DNA of 64,000 nt from Nesterenkonia populi (GCF_007994735.1 NZ_VOIL01000001.1:1612001-1676000); one strand, 5' to 3'. Shown: positions 11,601-21,816, numbered from the stretch's first letter. The notes: generated by a model not told the origin, from the letters alone. A program made the numbers and translations.

Positions 11601-11931
11601 AGTGGAGTGCGAAGAGGTCGCCAAGATCGCCGACGATGTCGAGGGCCGGACCATCCTCGACCTGGTCGAGGCGGGGCAGATCGACCTGATCGTCAACACC
11701 CCCTCCGGCGGCGACGCACGCTCCGACGGCTACGAGATCCGCGCCGCAGCGACTTCGCTGGGCGTGCCGGTCATCACCACCGTCGCGGAGTTCGGCGCAG
11801 CCGTCCAGGCCATCGAGGCCCAGGGCAAGTTCGAATGGTCGGTGACCTCTCTGCAGGAGCATGCCGACCGTCTGCACGAGGCCGGCTTCAGTACCCGCGA
11901 GGACGTGGCCGCCGTGGCCGCGCGCGTCTGA
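8596..11931 (+). CDS. carB: Carbamoyl-phosphate synthase large subunit
   Basis: CarB makes carbamoyl phosphate from bicarbonate, ammonia and two ATP, feeding pyrimidine and arginine synthesis. The 1111 residues show the internal duplication: the motif G-S-G-P near the start ([19 protein letters not shown]) recurs mid-protein ([19 protein letters not shown]), each heading an ATP-grasp half. The C-terminus is an MGS-like allosteric domain ([17 protein letters not shown]). The ATG at 8596 has an AGGAG-type site inside carA; further upstream codons lie inside carA. Its stop shares one base with the pyrF ATG (TGATG). Confidence 0.96.
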   Translation: MPKRQDLNSVMVIGSGPIVIGQAAEFDYSGTQALRVLREEGIRVILVNSNPATIMTDPEFADATYVEPISPEVVAKIIAKEKPDALLPTLGGQTALNTAIALDKDGTLEQHGVELIGANIEAIELGEDREKFKGVVARSGAESARSAIVHSMGEALEAVKDLGYPVVVRPSFTMGGLGSGMAYNEKDLHRIAGAGLQYSPTTEVLLEESILGWKEYELEMMRDANDNVVVVCSIENLDPVGVHTGDSITVAPAMTLTDREYQKLRDIAINVIREVGVDTGGCNIQFAVDPDTGRVVVIEMNPRVSRSSALASKATGFAIAKIATKLAVGYTLDEIPNDITQKTPASFEPTLDYVVVKVPRFAFEKFPAADPTLTTTMKSVGEAMAIGRSFTEALQKALRSLEQRSSEFTFEMPDDVASLLQGMATPTTDRLYQVQQALNAGTDPEEVYEITKIDRWFLDQISLINETAAELREAVEMDRAVLSLAKRHGFSDEQIGRLRHMEPAVVRGVRHALGVRPVYKTVDTCAAEFPAFTPYHYSSYDFESEIAEHQRPSVIILGSGPNRIGQGIEFDYSCVHATMALRDAGYETVMVNCNPETVSTDYDVSDRLYFEPLTLEDVLEIIHAEERTGGVAGVFVQLGGQTPLKLAQQLADAGVPILGTSPEAIDLAEERGEFDQVLQRGGLTAPKNGTAVSFEDAKRVADEIGYPVLVRPSYVLGGRGMEIVYDEPGLARYIANATEVTPDHPVLVDRFLEDAIEVDVDALYDGEQLYLGGIMEHIEEAGIHSGDSACALPPITLGPDVLARVRQATAAIAEGVGVRGLINIQFAVASDVLYVIEANPRASRTVPFVSKATGVQLAKAAALIGTGVRLSDLRTGSGGAHAGLLPAEGDGSMLPPAAPVAVKEAVLPFARFRTPEGRVVDSLLGPEMRSTGEVMGIDKHFDTAFAKSQQAANNPLPVSGKVFVSVANRDKRGVIMPVKRLADLGFSVVSTGGTADVLRRNGVECEEVAKIADDVEGRTILDLVEAGQIDLIVNTPSGGDARSDGYEIRAAATSLGVPVITTVAEFGAAVQAIEAQGKFEWSVTSLQEHADRLHEAGFSTREDVAAVAARV

Positions 11932-12776
11932 TGGCCAGCTTCGGCACCCGTCTCGCGGCGGTCTTCGAGGAGTACGGGCATCTCTGTGTGGGGATCGACC
12001 CGCACACTGCCCTGCTCGAGCAGTGGGGGCTGAAGGCCTCCGCCCAGGGGTTGCGCGAGTTCGGCCTGCGCACGGTCGAGGCGGCGGCCGGCCGGGTCGG
12101 CGCGGTCAAGCCGCAGGTCGCCTTCTTCGAGGCCTTCGGCCCCGCGGGGCTCGGCGCGCTGGCGGAGGTTCAGCAGGCAGCGCGCGAGGCTGGTCTGCTG
12201 GTGATCGCCGACGCCAAGCGAGGGGACATCGGCTCCACGATGGCCGCCTACGCCCAGGCTTGGCTGGACCCCGCCGCGGAGCTGGCCGCCGATGCGCTGA
12301 CCGTGAGCCCGTACCTCGGGTTCGGCTCCCTGCGCCCGGCGGTGGAGGCCGCTCAGCAGCACGGAACGGGGATCTTTGCCCTGGTCCTGACGAGCAATCC
12401 CGAGGGGGCCGAGGTGCAGCTGGCCCGGGACGAGGCTGGGCGGACCGTTGCCGGTTCGGTCGCTGAGGCGGCCGCCGAGGCCAACGGCGCTGCTCTTGGG
12501 GCGGGCGCGCCGCTGGGCGATGCAGGGCTCGTCGTCGGGGCCACCACAGCACGCCTCGCGACGGAGCACGGCATCGACCTCACCGCGGGACGTCCGCCGA
12601 TCCTCGCGCCCGGCTACGGCGCTCAGGGGGCGTCTGCGGCGCAGCTGAAGGCTGACTTCGGCCCTGCCTGGGGTCAGGTGGTGGTGAACTCCTCCCGCGG
12701 GATCCTCCGCTGCGGCCCCGATGTCGAGGCGCTGCGCGGTGCGATCGACCGGGCCCGCATGGAGCTGGCCGGCTGA
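11931..12776 (+). CDS. pyrF: Orotidine-5'-phosphate decarboxylase
   Basis: PyrF decarboxylates OMP to UMP, the last step of de novo UMP synthesis. The 281-residue protein is the longer, actinobacterial-type decarboxylase with the catalytic DAKRGDIG (Lys flanked by two Asp) and the C-terminal phosphate-binding VVNSSRGI. The start overlaps the carB stop by one base, so it is translationally coupled. pyrD and pyrE are not in the window; the gene closes the operon and is followed by a promoter for mihF. Confidence 0.95.
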   Translation: MASFGTRLAAVFEEYGHLCVGIDPHTALLEQWGLKASAQGLREFGLRTVEAAAGRVGAVKPQVAFFEAFGPAGLGALAEVQQAAREAGLLVIADAKRGDIGSTMAAYAQAWLDPAAELAADALTVSPYLGFGSLRPAVEAAQQHGTGIFALVLTSNPEGAEVQLARDEAGRTVAGSVAEAAAEANGAALGAGAPLGDAGLVVGATTARLATEHGIDLTAGRPPILAPGYGAQGASAAQLKADFGPAWGQVVVNSSRGILRCGPDVEALRGAIDRARMELAG

Positions 12777-12839
12777 GGCGCGCTTCCTGAACGATCAGCG
12801 TGAGGAGGCCGTCACAATCCTGAACGCCGTCACGGGATG

Positions 12840-12868
12840 TTGCCCCTGACATGGATTGCGGCTAGATT
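12840..12868 (+). promoter_or_regulatory. Predicted promoter of mihF
   Basis: TTGCCC (12840-12845) and TAGATT (12863-12868) are separated by exactly 17 bases and lie 52 bases before the mihF GTG, in the 144-base gap after pyrF. This is a good match to a housekeeping sigma-70-type promoter for an actinobacterium. It would let mIHF, and perhaps gmk-rpoZ, be expressed apart from the pyr operon. Confidence 0.6.
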
Positions 12869-12920
12869 CTGGCCACAGGAAATGTCCGTACGAGGTAGCA
12901 GACCCTACGAGGAGAACGCC

Positions 12921-13241
12921 GTGGCACTGCGAGAGCTCGGCCAGCAGGAACGGGACAGCGCACGGGAGAAGGCCCTCGCGGCCAGAGGGGCCCGGGCGCA
13001 GATGAAGCGAGAATTCGGCGACGGCAGAGTGAGCTTCGCTCAGGTGCTCCAGCGCGCCGATGCCGAGGAGGCCATCGCCCGGCTGAAGTGCACAGAGCTG
13101 CTGGAGGCGCTGCCCGGGGTGGGGCGCGTCACCGCGGTGAAGATCTGCGAGCAGCTCGGAATATCGGTGAATCGCCGGCTCGGGGGGCTCGGGGTCAAGC
13201 AGCGCGCCGCGCTCACCGAGCACCTGAAGTCCTACGCCTGA
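12921..13241 (+). CDS. mihF: Integration host factor, actinobacterial type (mIHF)
   Basis: This is a nucleoid-associated protein of the mIHF/sIHF family, unrelated in fold to proteobacterial IHF; it bends DNA and supports phage integration and chromosome organisation. The 106 residues have a basic helical N-terminus and a helix-two-turn-helix core with LLEALPGVGRVTAVKICEQL. The frame is open further upstream, but the GTG at 12921 is chosen: GAGGAG lies 7-12 bases before it and the product matches the usual ~105 residues. Position before gmk is conserved in actinobacteria. Confidence 0.93.
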   Translation: MALRELGQQERDSAREKALAARGARAQMKREFGDGRVSFAQVLQRADAEEAIARLKCTELLEALPGVGRVTAVKICEQLGISVNRRLGGLGVKQRAALTEHLKSYA

Positions 13242-13297
13242 GCGCCGGAGCAGTGTCGGAGCCGGCTGAGGCCTTCCTGTATGGAAGAATCAGCCGA

Positions 13298-13873
13298 ATG
13301 TCAGAAGCTCCCCAGGCAACGGTTCTCGCAGGGCCCACCTCGGTCGGCAAATCGACGCTGAGCAAGCACATCCGCATCCACTACCCGCAGGTGCACTTCT
13401 CCGTCTCCGCCACCACCCGTCCATCCCGGCCGGGAGAGGTGGACGGTGAGGACTATCACTTCATCGATCGTGAGCGGTTCGACCAGCTCATCGCTGAGGA
13501 TGCGTTCCTGGAATGGGCGACCGTCCACGGCATCCACCGGTACGGGACCCTGCAGTCCACCGTGGAGCAGGCGGTGGCCGAGGGCAAGCGGGTGCTGCTG
13601 GAGATAGACCTGCAGGGCGCGCGGCAGGTGCGCGACCGGCTGCCCGGCGCTCAGTTCGTCTTTCTGGCGCCGCCGAGCTTCGATGACCTTGTCTCTCGCC
13701 TCATCGGCCGGGGGACCGAGGATGAGGGCGAACGACAGCGCAGGCTCAGAACCGCTAGAATAGAGCTCGCGGCAGAACCCGAGTTCGATGTGACGATCGT
13801 GAATGACGACATCGACCGTGCCGCCAGAGAACTCATCTCACTTATGGGCCTGGATCCAGAAACCTACGCTTAA
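13298..13873 (+). CDS. gmk: Guanylate kinase
   Basis: This enzyme converts GMP to GDP with ATP. The 191-residue product has the P-loop AGPTSVGKSTL near residues 11-21, the GMP-binding TTRPSRPGEVDGEDYHF and the LLEIDLQGARQVR segment. The frame extends upstream, but the ATG at 13298 gives the normal family length. The P-loop has Thr-Ser-Val before GKS where many homologues have S-G-V/A, a mild variation. It is 15 bases upstream of rpoZ, with which it is normally paired. Confidence 0.95.
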   Translation: MSEAPQATVLAGPTSVGKSTLSKHIRIHYPQVHFSVSATTRPSRPGEVDGEDYHFIDRERFDQLIAEDAFLEWATVHGIHRYGTLQSTVEQAVAEGKRVLLEIDLQGARQVRDRLPGAQFVFLAPPSFDDLVSRLIGRGTEDEGERQRRLRTARIELAAEPEFDVTIVNDDIDRAARELISLMGLDPETYA

Positions 13874-13888
13874 AGGAAACATCTCTTC

Positions 13889-14206
13889 GTGAACCAGCTT
13901 GAAGGCATCATCGACCCGCCCATCGACGAGCTCGTCGCCAAGGCTGACTCCAAGTACGCCCTGGTGCTCTTCGGCGCCAAGCGTGCCCGTCAGATCAACA
14001 ACTACTACGCCCAGCTGCACGAGGGCCTCTTCGAGCACATCGGCCCCCTGGTGGAGACCAAGCTCAACGAGAAGCCGCTCTCCATCGCCCTGCGCGAGGT
14101 CCACGAGGACCTGCTCGTGATGCGCCCCCGCACCGCTGATGACGAGGCGGTCGCAATGAGCGCACCGCAGGCTGAGTTCGTCGAAGCCGGTGCCGAAGAG
14201 GGCTGA
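13889..14206 (+). CDS. rpoZ: DNA-directed RNA polymerase omega subunit
   Basis: Omega chaperones beta-prime during RNA polymerase assembly. The 105-residue protein has the conserved core [21 protein letters not shown] followed by the actinobacterial [15 protein letters not shown] segment. GTG at 13889 follows AAAGGAAA. It is directly downstream of gmk, as in most actinobacteria; a GC-rich hairpin follows the stop. Confidence 0.95.
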   Translation: MNQLEGIIDPPIDELVAKADSKYALVLFGAKRARQINNYYAQLHEGLFEHIGPLVETKLNEKPLSIALREVHEDLLVMRPRTADDEAVAMSAPQAEFVEAGAEEG

Positions 14207-14213
14207 GGCCGTT

Positions 14214-14237
14214 TCGGCGGCGCATGTGCGCCGCCGA
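14214..14237 (+). terminator. Hairpin after rpoZ, possible terminator
   Basis: An 11-base perfect inverted repeat (stem TCGGCGGCGCA, loop TG) lies 8 bases after the rpoZ stop. It has no T-tract, so it may be a weak terminator, an RNA-stability element or a processing site before coaBC. Confidence 0.45.
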
Positions 14238-14294
14238 CGCCTCTCGGCCGGCCGCATACGCGTCGGCCTTCACACCTGAAGCGAGGCCGACACC

Positions 14295-15593
14295 ATGCGT
14301 ATCCTTCTGGGCGTCACAGCCGGCATCGCTGCCTACAAGAGCGCGGTGCTGCTGCGGCTGCTGAAAGAGTTCGGCCATGAGGTCGACGTCGTTCCCACCC
14401 CAGCCTCCCTGAAGTTCGTCGGCACGGCGACCTGGGAGGCGCTCTCCGGCCGTCCGGTGACCACCGGTGTCTTCGAAGGCGTGGATGAGGTCCGCCACGT
14501 TCGGCTCGGGCAGGAAGCAGACCTGGTCGTCGTCGCGCCCGCCACCGCTGACTTCCTCGCCAAAATCCGGGCTGGGCGGGCGGATGACCTGCTGACCTCC
14601 AGCATCCTCGCCTCCGAGGCGCCCAAGCTGCTCGTGCCCGCCATGCACACCGAGATGTGGCAGAACCTGGCCACCGCAGAGAACGTGCAGGTGCTCCGTG
14701 AGCGCGGCCTCGAGGTGATGGAGCCGGCCGAGGGCAGGCTCACCGGCAAAGACAGCGGCAGGGGCCGCATGCCCGAGCCGGAGCACATCTTCGCCCGCAT
14801 CCAGCAGTTCGAGCAGCCTGCCTACTCCTATGCGCCCTTGGCCGGCACGCTCTTCGCTCCAGACCCCGAGGTCCAGCCCCCGATGGCAGGCAGGACCGTG
14901 GTGATCACTGCCGGCGGGACCCGCGAGCCTCTGGACCCCGTGCGCTACCTGGGGAACCGCTCCTCCGGAAGGCAGGGCGTCGCATTGGCCCGCGCCGCGG
15001 CCGGTATGGGCGCCACGGTGCGGCTCATCGCCGGGGTCGTCGACGCCGTGCTGCCCGAGGCAGAGGCCAGCATCACCGTGGAACGGATCGAGACGGCCGA
15101 GCAGCTCCGTGACGCTGTCGTCCGGGCCGCCCCGGAGTCTGACGTGCTGGTCATGGCTGCGGCGGTCGCTGACTTCCGGCCGGCAGCCTACGCGCAGACC
15201 AAGATCAAAAAGACCGATGATGGAGCCTCGCCCGTCATCGAGCTGGAGCGCAACCCTGACATCCTCGCCGAAGCAGTCCAGCGGCGGGACGCCTCCGGAG
15301 ACGGTCCCGCTGTGATCGTCGGGTTCGCCGCGGAGACGGGCTCGGAGGAGAGCGACCCGCTTCAGCTCGCCCAGCAGAAGCTTGCCCGAAAGGGGTGCGA
15401 CCTTCTCGTGCTCAACAGGGTGGGCGAAGGTCTCGTCTTCGGCCAGGAGGACACAGAGGTCCACCTCATCGCCTCGGAAGAGGCCGAGCGCGCCTTGGGC
15501 GCATCGGAGCCGCAGAGGGTCACCGGCACGAAGCACCAGGCCGCACAGGCCGTCATGAAGCAGACGGCGGCCCTGCTGGCCGCCCGGGGCTGA
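14295..15593 (+). CDS. coaBC: Bifunctional phosphopantothenoylcysteine decarboxylase / synthetase
   Basis: This protein makes 4'-phosphopantetheine for coenzyme A. The CoaC half (about 1-180) is a flavoprotein with GVTAGIAAYKSA, the catalytic His region DEVRHVRLG and PAMHTEMW. The CoaB half starts near residue 200 (VVITAGGTREPLDPVRYLGN) and includes the CTP-binding and KIKK loop. At 432 residues it has the normal fused length. ATG at 14295 follows a GAAGCGAGG site. It is close to rpoZ and DUF456, and is probably expressed from an upstream read-through transcript. Confidence 0.95.
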   Translation: MRILLGVTAGIAAYKSAVLLRLLKEFGHEVDVVPTPASLKFVGTATWEALSGRPVTTGVFEGVDEVRHVRLGQEADLVVVAPATADFLAKIRAGRADDLLTSSILASEAPKLLVPAMHTEMWQNLATAENVQVLRERGLEVMEPAEGRLTGKDSGRGRMPEPEHIFARIQQFEQPAYSYAPLAGTLFAPDPEVQPPMAGRTVVITAGGTREPLDPVRYLGNRSSGRQGVALARAAAGMGATVRLIAGVVDAVLPEAEASITVERIETAEQLRDAVVRAAPESDVLVMAAAVADFRPAAYAQTKIKKTDDGASPVIELERNPDILAEAVQRRDASGDGPAVIVGFAAETGSEESDPLQLAQQKLARKGCDLLVLNRVGEGLVFGQEDTEVHLIASEEAERALGASEPQRVTGTKHQAAQAVMKQTAALLAARG

Positions 15594-15598
15594 GCCCG

Positions 15599-16111
15599 AT
15601 GCTCGAGGGAACCGCCGCTGAGCTCATCAGCACTCTGCTCGTAGGCGCCGCCCTGCTCCTGGGCGTGGTCGCTGTGGTCATGCCGGTGCTGCCCGGCAGC
15701 CTGATCGTGATCCTCGGACTGCTGCTCTGGGGAATCTTGGTGGGCGGACCTGTGGTGTGGACCGCAGCGATTCTGGGCATGGTGCTGACCATCATCGGGT
15801 GGAGCGCATCGACAGTGCTCACCGGGCGCGCCCTGCACCGGGAGCGCATTCCGCGGGGCCCCATCCTGATCGCCGTCGCCGCGGCCATCGTCGGGCTCTT
15901 CGCATTCCCTCCGCTGGGCCTTTTCCTCGGCTTCGCGGCCGGCCTCTTCGGGGCTGAGCTCTTCCGCCGCGACTTCGACTGGCAGGCCGCCGGCCGTGCC
16001 AGCGTCCAGGCGCTGAAGGCCATCGGGGTCGGCATCCTCACCGAGTTCGTGCTGGCAGGCACGGCGGTGTCGATCTTTGTGCTGGCATCCCTCATCCATT
16101 TCCTCCTCTGA
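15599..16111 (+). CDS. DUF456 family membrane protein
   Basis: This 170-residue integral membrane protein has no assigned function. It has several hydrophobic segments: about 9-45, 48-75, 85-115 and 140-168. The glycine-rich pattern PVLPGSLIVILGLLLWG and the central LFAFPPLGLFLGFAAGLFGAEL are typical of DUF456. The ATG at 15599 starts 6 bases after the coaBC stop. The open frame runs upstream inside coaBC, but that stretch is a shadow. Confidence 0.85.
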   Translation: MLEGTAAELISTLLVGAALLLGVVAVVMPVLPGSLIVILGLLLWGILVGGPVVWTAAILGMVLTIIGWSASTVLTGRALHRERIPRGPILIAVAAAIVGLFAFPPLGLFLGFAAGLFGAELFRRDFDWQAAGRASVQALKAIGVGILTEFVLAGTAVSIFVLASLIHFLL

Positions 16112-16149
16112 GGTGAGACGTGTCCGGACGGACGCGTAGCATCATGGGC

Positions 16150-18153
16150 ATGTCTGACCCGGGGAAGGAGCGCAGCGGGGAGGCCCAGCAGCCGACCCTG
16201 CTGGAGGCTCCGCCCGCGCCGGTCAGCTATCCCGCCGGCACCACGGACAGGCTGCCGGTCGCACAGGTTCTCCTGGAGACTCCCGTGCCGCACCTGGACC
16301 GGCCCTTCGACTATGCAGTGCCGTCGGACCTGGCGGACAGGGCGGTGCCGGGCTCAAGGGTCAAGGTGCGCTTCGCGGGACGGGAGCTCACCGGCTGGGT
16401 GCTCTCCAGGCTCGACGCGCCGACGACAGGATCCCGGCTCAGCCCCATCAGCAAGATGGTCTCTGCTCTGCCTGTGCTCGCCCCGGAGGTGCTCGAGCTC
16501 TGCCAGCAGGTTGCGCTGCGCTGCGCCGGCACTGCCTCAGATGTGCTGCGTGCCGGCCTGCCGCCGCGCGCCGCCCGGGTGGAAAAGGAGTTCCTCGGAC
16601 TCGAGCCCCCGCCAGCGGAGCTGACCCCGCTGCAGCCGCGGGAGCGGACAGCGGAGCTTGCCCTGAAGTCCTACGGAGACTCCGGCTGGCAGCACCGGGT
16701 GCTCGCCGCCGTGGAGGAGGTGGTGGAAGGCGGAGGCGACGCCGTCGTCGTCGTGCCGGATCAGCGTGACCTCGAGGCGGCGGCCGGACTGCTGGAGGAT
16801 CGCCTCGGCGAGGAGACGATTGCCCGGCTGAGCGCGGAGATGGGCCCGACGCCGCGGTACAGGTCCTATCTGCGCCTGCGGTTCGGGCAGGCCAAGGTAG
16901 CGGTCGGCACTCGCTCAGCGGTCTACGCCCCGGCAGCCCGGCTGCGGCTGATCGTGATGCTCGACGACGACGACCCCAGCCACGCTGAGCCTCGCGCCCC
17001 GTACCAGCACACCCGGGAGGTCGCCCTGCTGCGGGCTGTGCAGACCGGCGCCGGGGTGATGTTCCTCTCCTCCCACCGGTCGCTGGAGGTTCAACGCCTG
17101 GTGGAGCGGGGCTGGCTCGCCGACAGGGCCCCGGGCAGGGACGTCCGCCGCGCCGCAGCCCCGCGCGTGATCTCCACGGCTGATGACTTCGAGCAGGAGA
17201 GGGATCCCCTGGCCCGCCAGGCTCGCATGCCGGCTGCGGCCTACCGGGCTGCCCGCGAGGGGCTCGAGAAGGGTCCGGTGCTGGTGCAGGTGGGCCGGGC
17301 GGGGTTCATCCCTGCGGTGCTGTGCGCCCGGTGCCGCAGCCGCCAGTCATGCCCCTCCTGCCACGGGCCCCTGAGCCTGCCGGGCCACCACGCCCAGTCG
17401 CGGACCCTGCAGTGCAGGTGGTGCGGGCTGCACCACCGTGACCATCGCTGCGGCGAATGCGGGCACGCCGTCTTCCGCGCCGGAGTGCGCGGGGCTGACC
17501 GCACCGCGCAGGAGCTCGGCCGCGCCTTTCCCGGCGTCCCTGTCATCTCCTCGAGCGGAGACCGTGCTGTCGATGCCGTGGGGGGCATCCCAGCCCTGGT
17601 GGTCTCCACTCCGGGGGTGGAGCCCTCCGCTCCGGACGGGTACGCGGCGGCGCTGCTGCTCGACGGCGATGCTCAGCTGCACCGCGAAGGCCTGGACGTG
17701 CCCCGGAGGGTGCTGGCGCGCTGGCTTCGGGCTGCCTCACTGGTCCGTCCGCACGGTGATGGCGGGACTGTGGTGGTCACCGCGGGCGACCAGGAGCTCA
17801 CCGGCGCCCTGGTGCGCGGGGACCCTGTCGGCTACGCCCGGCGCGAGCTCTACCGGCGGGCGGAGCTGGGCCTTCCCCCGGCGCGGCGGATGCTGAGCCT
17901 CACTGCTGAGCTCCACCAGGGCCGCGAGTTCATCGACAGTCTGCGGCTTCCCGAGGGACTGGCGTGGATCGGCCCCTCTCCGGAGGATGACGGCCGGCAG
18001 CGGTGGCTGCTGTTCTTCAGCTACGCGGAGGCGGAGGCAGTGGTCTCCGAGGTCCGCCGGGTACGCCGGACCTCCAGCGCCGCCCCGGCCAGGGGGGAGC
18101 AGCAGCACAGCGTGCGCGTCGCTGTTGACGACGTCGGTGCGCTGCAGGTCTGA
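16150..18153 (+). CDS. priA: PriA-like primosomal protein N', helicase motifs degenerate
   Basis: PriA restarts stalled forks; this actinobacterial version has lost the helicase signatures. It has the N-terminal DNA-binding wing (VAQVLLETPVPHLDRPFDYAVP), a central RecA-like region without a Walker A GxGKT, and VIVMLDDDDPSHAEPR where E. coli PriA has a DEEH box. The zinc-binding cysteine cluster (CARCRSRQSCPSCHG ... CRWCG ... CGECG) is intact. ATG at 16150 gives 667 residues; in-frame starts at 16144 (ATG) and 16120 (GTG) are also possible. No strong ribosome site decides, and TAGCAT at 16137 would permit a leaderless mRNA. Confidence 0.88.
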   Translation: MSDPGKERSGEAQQPTLLEAPPAPVSYPAGTTDRLPVAQVLLETPVPHLDRPFDYAVPSDLADRAVPGSRVKVRFAGRELTGWVLSRLDAPTTGSRLSPISKMVSALPVLAPEVLELCQQVALRCAGTASDVLRAGLPPRAARVEKEFLGLEPPPAELTPLQPRERTAELALKSYGDSGWQHRVLAAVEEVVEGGGDAVVVVPDQRDLEAAAGLLEDRLGEETIARLSAEMGPTPRYRSYLRLRFGQAKVAVGTRSAVYAPAARLRLIVMLDDDDPSHAEPRAPYQHTREVALLRAVQTGAGVMFLSSHRSLEVQRLVERGWLADRAPGRDVRRAAAPRVISTADDFEQERDPLARQARMPAAAYRAAREGLEKGPVLVQVGRAGFIPAVLCARCRSRQSCPSCHGPLSLPGHHAQSRTLQCRWCGLHHRDHRCGECGHAVFRAGVRGADRTAQELGRAFPGVPVISSSGDRAVDAVGGIPALVVSTPGVEPSAPDGYAAALLLDGDAQLHREGLDVPRRVLARWLRAASLVRPHGDGGTVVVTAGDQELTGALVRGDPVGYARRELYRRAELGLPPARRMLSLTAELHQGREFIDSLRLPEGLAWIGPSPEDDGRQRWLLFFSYAEAEAVVSEVRRVRRTSSAAPARGEQQHSVRVAVDDVGALQV

Positions 18154-18220
18154 CCACGCCGCCGAGATCCCGCTCCGGCACTGGTCCTTCGGCCTCGCTC
18201 GACCGGCTCAGCGCTGGCCT

Positions 18221-19219
18221 TCACGTCTTGAGGTCAGCCAGGAATCGTTTGACGGCCCGGGCGGTCTCGGCAGGCTTGGCGTAGTGGATGAGGTGGCCGA
18301 CGTCTCGGATCATCTCCATACGGGCGTCGGGCAGGGCGCCTCGGAGAGCCTTGAGCCCGCGGCGGGTGCTCAGCTGGTCCTTCGTCCCCGGCAGCACCAG
18401 CACCGGCAGGTCCAGGTCCGGTGCGTGCTGGGTGACGGTATGACGGCTGGAGGCCCGGTATGCCTCGATGAGCGTCTGGCGGTCGGTGTAGCCGCCGAAG
18501 TGCTTGGCGTGCTGGTCCCGCACATAGGCGGTGAGCTCCAGGTCGGCGCCGGCGCCGAGGGTGCGGTTGGTCAGCTCCATGACGGCCCGTGAGCGCAGCA
18601 GCGCGTCGGCTGCCCGCACGGGGAGCAGCCGTGCGGCCTCGTAGTAGGCCTCCACGCCGGCGGCCCCGAGGATGAGCGGCCAGGTGAAGACCCCGGTGCT
18701 GATCGGTGCGCTCAGCACCAATCCCGCCCAGGGCCGCTGGGTCTCAGCGACGTGGGCGGCGGTGACGATGGTGCCGAAGGAGTGCCCGGCCAGCACGTCT
18801 TCCTCCGTCAGCTGCAGCGCCTCGGCCAGCGCGCCGACGAAGCCCGAGTAGACCGCAAGCGTGTGCTCCACCCGGTTCCCGGCGTCGTCGGTCACCGGGG
18901 GTGTGGCGTTGAACCCGGGCAGGTCCGGCACAAAGATCTCGAACTCGGGCAGCGCATCGACCATCAGCTGCATGCCGTGGTGGTCGCCGCGGAACCCGTG
19001 GATCATCAGCAGCCGCGGTGCGGGCGTGGGGCCGTGTGCAGCCGCACCAGACACCGCCCGGTAATGCCATACGGCAGCCTGGGAACGGAGCCGCGGCCCC
19101 CCGGCGCTCCAGGTGAGGCTCAGCCCGCGCTCCTCGCCGGCCCGGTGGGAGTAGCCGGACCACGGGGTGGCGGCATCCGGGGCAGGGGCGCTCTCCGAGG
19201 GCATAGGCATGGTCCTCAC
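18221..19219 (-). CDS. Alpha/beta hydrolase
   Basis: The 332-residue alpha/beta-hydrolase has the oxyanion motif [12 protein letters not shown] (about 71-82), nucleophile elbow AGHSFGTIV with the Ser, acidic residue in LPGTKDQLS and catalytic His in [10 protein letters not shown]. The substrate cannot be read from the sequence. It is convergent with priA (67 bases between stops) and divergent from leuS. Met codons at positions 1, 4 and 6 are all plausible starts. Confidence 0.85.
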   Translation of the reverse strand: MRTMPMPSESAPAPDAATPWSGYSHRAGEERGLSLTWSAGGPRLRSQAAVWHYRAVSGAAAHGPTPAPRLLMIHGFRGDHHGMQLMVDALPEFEIFVPDLPGFNATPPVTDDAGNRVEHTLAVYSGFVGALAEALQLTEEDVLAGHSFGTIVTAAHVAETQRPWAGLVLSAPISTGVFTWPLILGAAGVEAYYEAARLLPVRAADALLRSRAVMELTNRTLGAGADLELTAYVRDQHAKHFGGYTDRQTLIEAYRASSRHTVTQHAPDLDLPVLVLPGTKDQLSTRRGLKALRGALPDARMEMIRDVGHLIHYAKPAETARAVKRFLADLKT

Positions 19220-19253
19220 CCTATGAGAAATCGCTGAAGACCGTGCGGCCGCT

Positions 19254-19259
19254 TAGACT
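19254..19259 (+). promoter_or_regulatory. Possible -10 element of leuS
   Basis: TAGACT in the divergent gap upstream of leuS, with TCGCTG 17 bases before it as a weak -35. It lies 44 bases before the GTG at 19303. The -35 is poor, so this is tentative. Confidence 0.35.
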
Positions 19260-19302
19260 GGTCAGGTTCCGCTGTCCCCCGATGATCGAAGGTGCCCTCA
19301 CG

Positions 19303-21816
19303 GTGTCCGAAACTGCCGCAGACGTTCAGCCCGACGGCCAGAAGAAGAGCTACGACTTCCAGGAGATCGAGGCCCGCTGGCTGCCGTTCTGGGATGAGGA
19401 CGGCACCTTCGCCGCGGACCTTGAGGACCTGTCCCGCCCCACCAAGTATGTCTGCGACATGTTCCCCTACCCGTCCGGGGATCTTCACATGGGTCATGCG
19501 GAGGCCTTCGCCATCGGGGATGTGCCGGCCCGGTACGCCCGGCTGCGCGGCTTCAACGTGCTGCACCCGATCGGCTGGGACTCCTTCGGCCTGCCCGCGG
19601 AGAACGCCGCCATCAAGAACAACGCCCACCCTGCCGAGTGGACCTACCGGAACATCGACACCCAGGCCGCCAGCTTCAAGCGGTACGGGATCAGCACGGA
19701 CTGGTCCACCCGCCTGCACACGTCGGACCAGTCCTACTACCGGTGGACCCAGTGGCTCTTCCTGAAGTTCTACGAGCAGGGCCTGGCATACCGGAAGGAC
19801 TCGCCGGTCAACTGGTGCCCGTCCTGCCAGACGGTGCTCGCCAACGAGCAGGTCATCGGCGACGGCGTCTGCGAACGCTGCAAGACCCCGGTCACCAAGA
19901 AGTCCCTGAACCAGTGGTACTTCAAGATCACCGACTACGCGGACCGTCTGCTCGACGACATGGAGCAGCTGCAGGGCGCTTGGCCCGAGCGGGTCCTTGC
20001 GATGCAGCGCAACTGGATCGGCCGATCCACCGGCGCCTCCGTCAGCTACACCATCGAGGCCGCCGGTGAGATGGCAGAAACCCAGACCGATGTCTTCACC
20101 ACCCGGCCGGACACCCTCTACGGGGTGACCTTCATGGTGGTCGCCGCCGATGCTGAGCTTGCCTCCGAGCTGGTCATCGATGCCCACCGCGCCGAGCTGG
20201 AGGAGTACCGGGCGGGCCTGGGCAGCGTCACCGAGATCGAGCGGCAGTCTGCCGACCGGGAGCGCACCGGCGTCTTCCTCGGCCGGTACGCCATTCACCC
20301 GCTGACCGGTGAGAAGCTGCCCATCTGGGCCTCCGACTATGTGCTGGCCGACTACGGCACCGGCGCGGTGATGGGCGTGCCCGCCCACGACCAGCGCGAC
20401 CTCGAGTTCGCTCAGGCCATGGGGCTGGACGTGAGGGTCGTGGTGGACACCGGCGAGGAGCACCCTTCAGCCGCCGGCGCCGCCGCAGCGGGTGAGGGCA
20501 CCCTCGTCAACTCCCCGGAGTGGGAGGGACTGGCCAAAGCTGAGGCCATCGAGAGGGCCATTGAGGTGCTCTCCGGCCGGCGGCTGGGGGAGGCGAAGGT
20601 CAACTATCGCCTGCGTGACTGGCTGCTCTCACGGCAGCGGTTCTGGGGCGCACCCATCCCGATCATTCACTGCGAAGCATGCGGCGAGGTCCCCGTGCCC
20701 GAGGACCAGCTTCCGGTGAGGCTGCCCACCGATGTCCGCGGTGAGGAGCTCGCGCCGAAGGGCAAATCGCCCCTGGCGAGCCTGGAGGATTGGGTGAACG
20801 TGGACTGCCCCGCCTGCGGCAGGCCTGCCCGCCGGGACACGGACACCATGGACACCTTCGTGGACTCCTCCTGGTACTACATGCGGTATCTGTCCCCGAA
20901 CAGCGAGGACGAGGTCTTCAGCACCGAGACTGTGAACCGGTTTCTTCCGGTGGACCAGTACGTCGGCGGTGTTGAGCACGCCATCCTGCACCTGCTCTAC
21001 TCCCGGTTCTTCACCAAGGTCCTCTATGACATGGGCCTGGTGAGCTTCACCGAGCCGTTCAAAGCCCTGATGAACCAGGGGCAGGTCCTCAACGGCGGCA
21101 AAGCGATGTCTAAGTCTTTGGGCAACGGGGTGGACCTGGCCGAGCAGCTGGACGCCTACGGAGTCGACGCCGTGCGCCTGACCATGATCTTCGCCTCCCC
21201 GCCGGAGGATGATGTCGACTGGGCGGACGTGAGCCCCTCGGGAGCGGCCAAGTTCCTGGCGCGAGCGTGGCGGCTGGCCCAGGAAGTCAGCAGCGCGCCC
21301 GGGGCGGACCGTTCTGAGGGCGCTGGCGGGCTGCGCGCGGTCACCCACCGCACCATCGCGGACGCTGAGCAGCTGCTCGAGGCCCAGCGGTACAATGTGG
21401 TCATCGCCCGGCTTATGGAGCTGGTCAACGCTGCCCGTAAGGAGATAGACAGCGGCGGCGGGCCCGGTGACCCTGCTGTCCGGGAGGCTGCTGAGACTGC
21501 AGCTCAGATCCTCTCCCTGGTGGCGCCCTACACCGCAGAGGACATGTGGACGATGCTCGGCCATGAGCCTTCCGTGGCCAACTCCGCCTGGCCGACCTAT
21601 GACGAGTCGCTGCTGGTGCAGGACACCGTCACTGCTGTGGTGCAGGTCAAGGGAAAGCTGCGCGACAAGCTCGAGGTTCCCGCGGACATCACCGCTGAGG
21701 AGCTCGAGGCTCAGGCGCTGGCGCTGCCGAAGATTCAGGGCTACATCGAGGCTGACGGCGGCGTGCGCAAGGTGATTGTGCGCGCTCCGAAGCTGGTGAA
21801 CGTCGTCACCGGCTGA
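19303..21816 (+). CDS. leuS: Leucyl-tRNA synthetase
   Basis: This enzyme charges tRNA-Leu. The 837-residue class-I synthetase has the HIGH-type motif in [11 protein letters not shown], a CP1 editing domain with the threonine-rich [13 protein letters not shown], a zinc-type C-x2-C pair (WCPSCQ), and the KMSKS loop [13 protein letters not shown] at 19303 is preferred because GAAGGTG lies about 10 bases before it; an in-frame ATG at 19282 is the alternative. No T-box is expected or seen in this actinobacterial leader. Confidence 0.95.
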   Translation: MSETAADVQPDGQKKSYDFQEIEARWLPFWDEDGTFAADLEDLSRPTKYVCDMFPYPSGDLHMGHAEAFAIGDVPARYARLRGFNVLHPIGWDSFGLPAENAAIKNNAHPAEWTYRNIDTQAASFKRYGISTDWSTRLHTSDQSYYRWTQWLFLKFYEQGLAYRKDSPVNWCPSCQTVLANEQVIGDGVCERCKTPVTKKSLNQWYFKITDYADRLLDDMEQLQGAWPERVLAMQRNWIGRSTGASVSYTIEAAGEMAETQTDVFTTRPDTLYGVTFMVVAADAELASELVIDAHRAELEEYRAGLGSVTEIERQSADRERTGVFLGRYAIHPLTGEKLPIWASDYVLADYGTGAVMGVPAHDQRDLEFAQAMGLDVRVVVDTGEEHPSAAGAAAAGEGTLVNSPEWEGLAKAEAIERAIEVLSGRRLGEAKVNYRLRDWLLSRQRFWGAPIPIIHCEACGEVPVPEDQLPVRLPTDVRGEELAPKGKSPLASLEDWVNVDCPACGRPARRDTDTMDTFVDSSWYYMRYLSPNSEDEVFSTETVNRFLPVDQYVGGVEHAILHLLYSRFFTKVLYDMGLVSFTEPFKALMNQGQVLNGGKAMSKSLGNGVDLAEQLDAYGVDAVRLTMIFASPPEDDVDWADVSPSGAAKFLARAWRLAQEVSSAPGADRSEGAGGLRAVTHRTIADAEQLLEAQRYNVVIARLMELVNAARKEIDSGGGPGDPAVREAAETAAQILSLVAPYTAEDMWTMLGHEPSVANSAWPTYDESLLVQDTVTAVVQVKGKLRDKLEVPADITAEELEAQALALPKIQGYIEADGGVRKVIVRAPKLVNVVTG

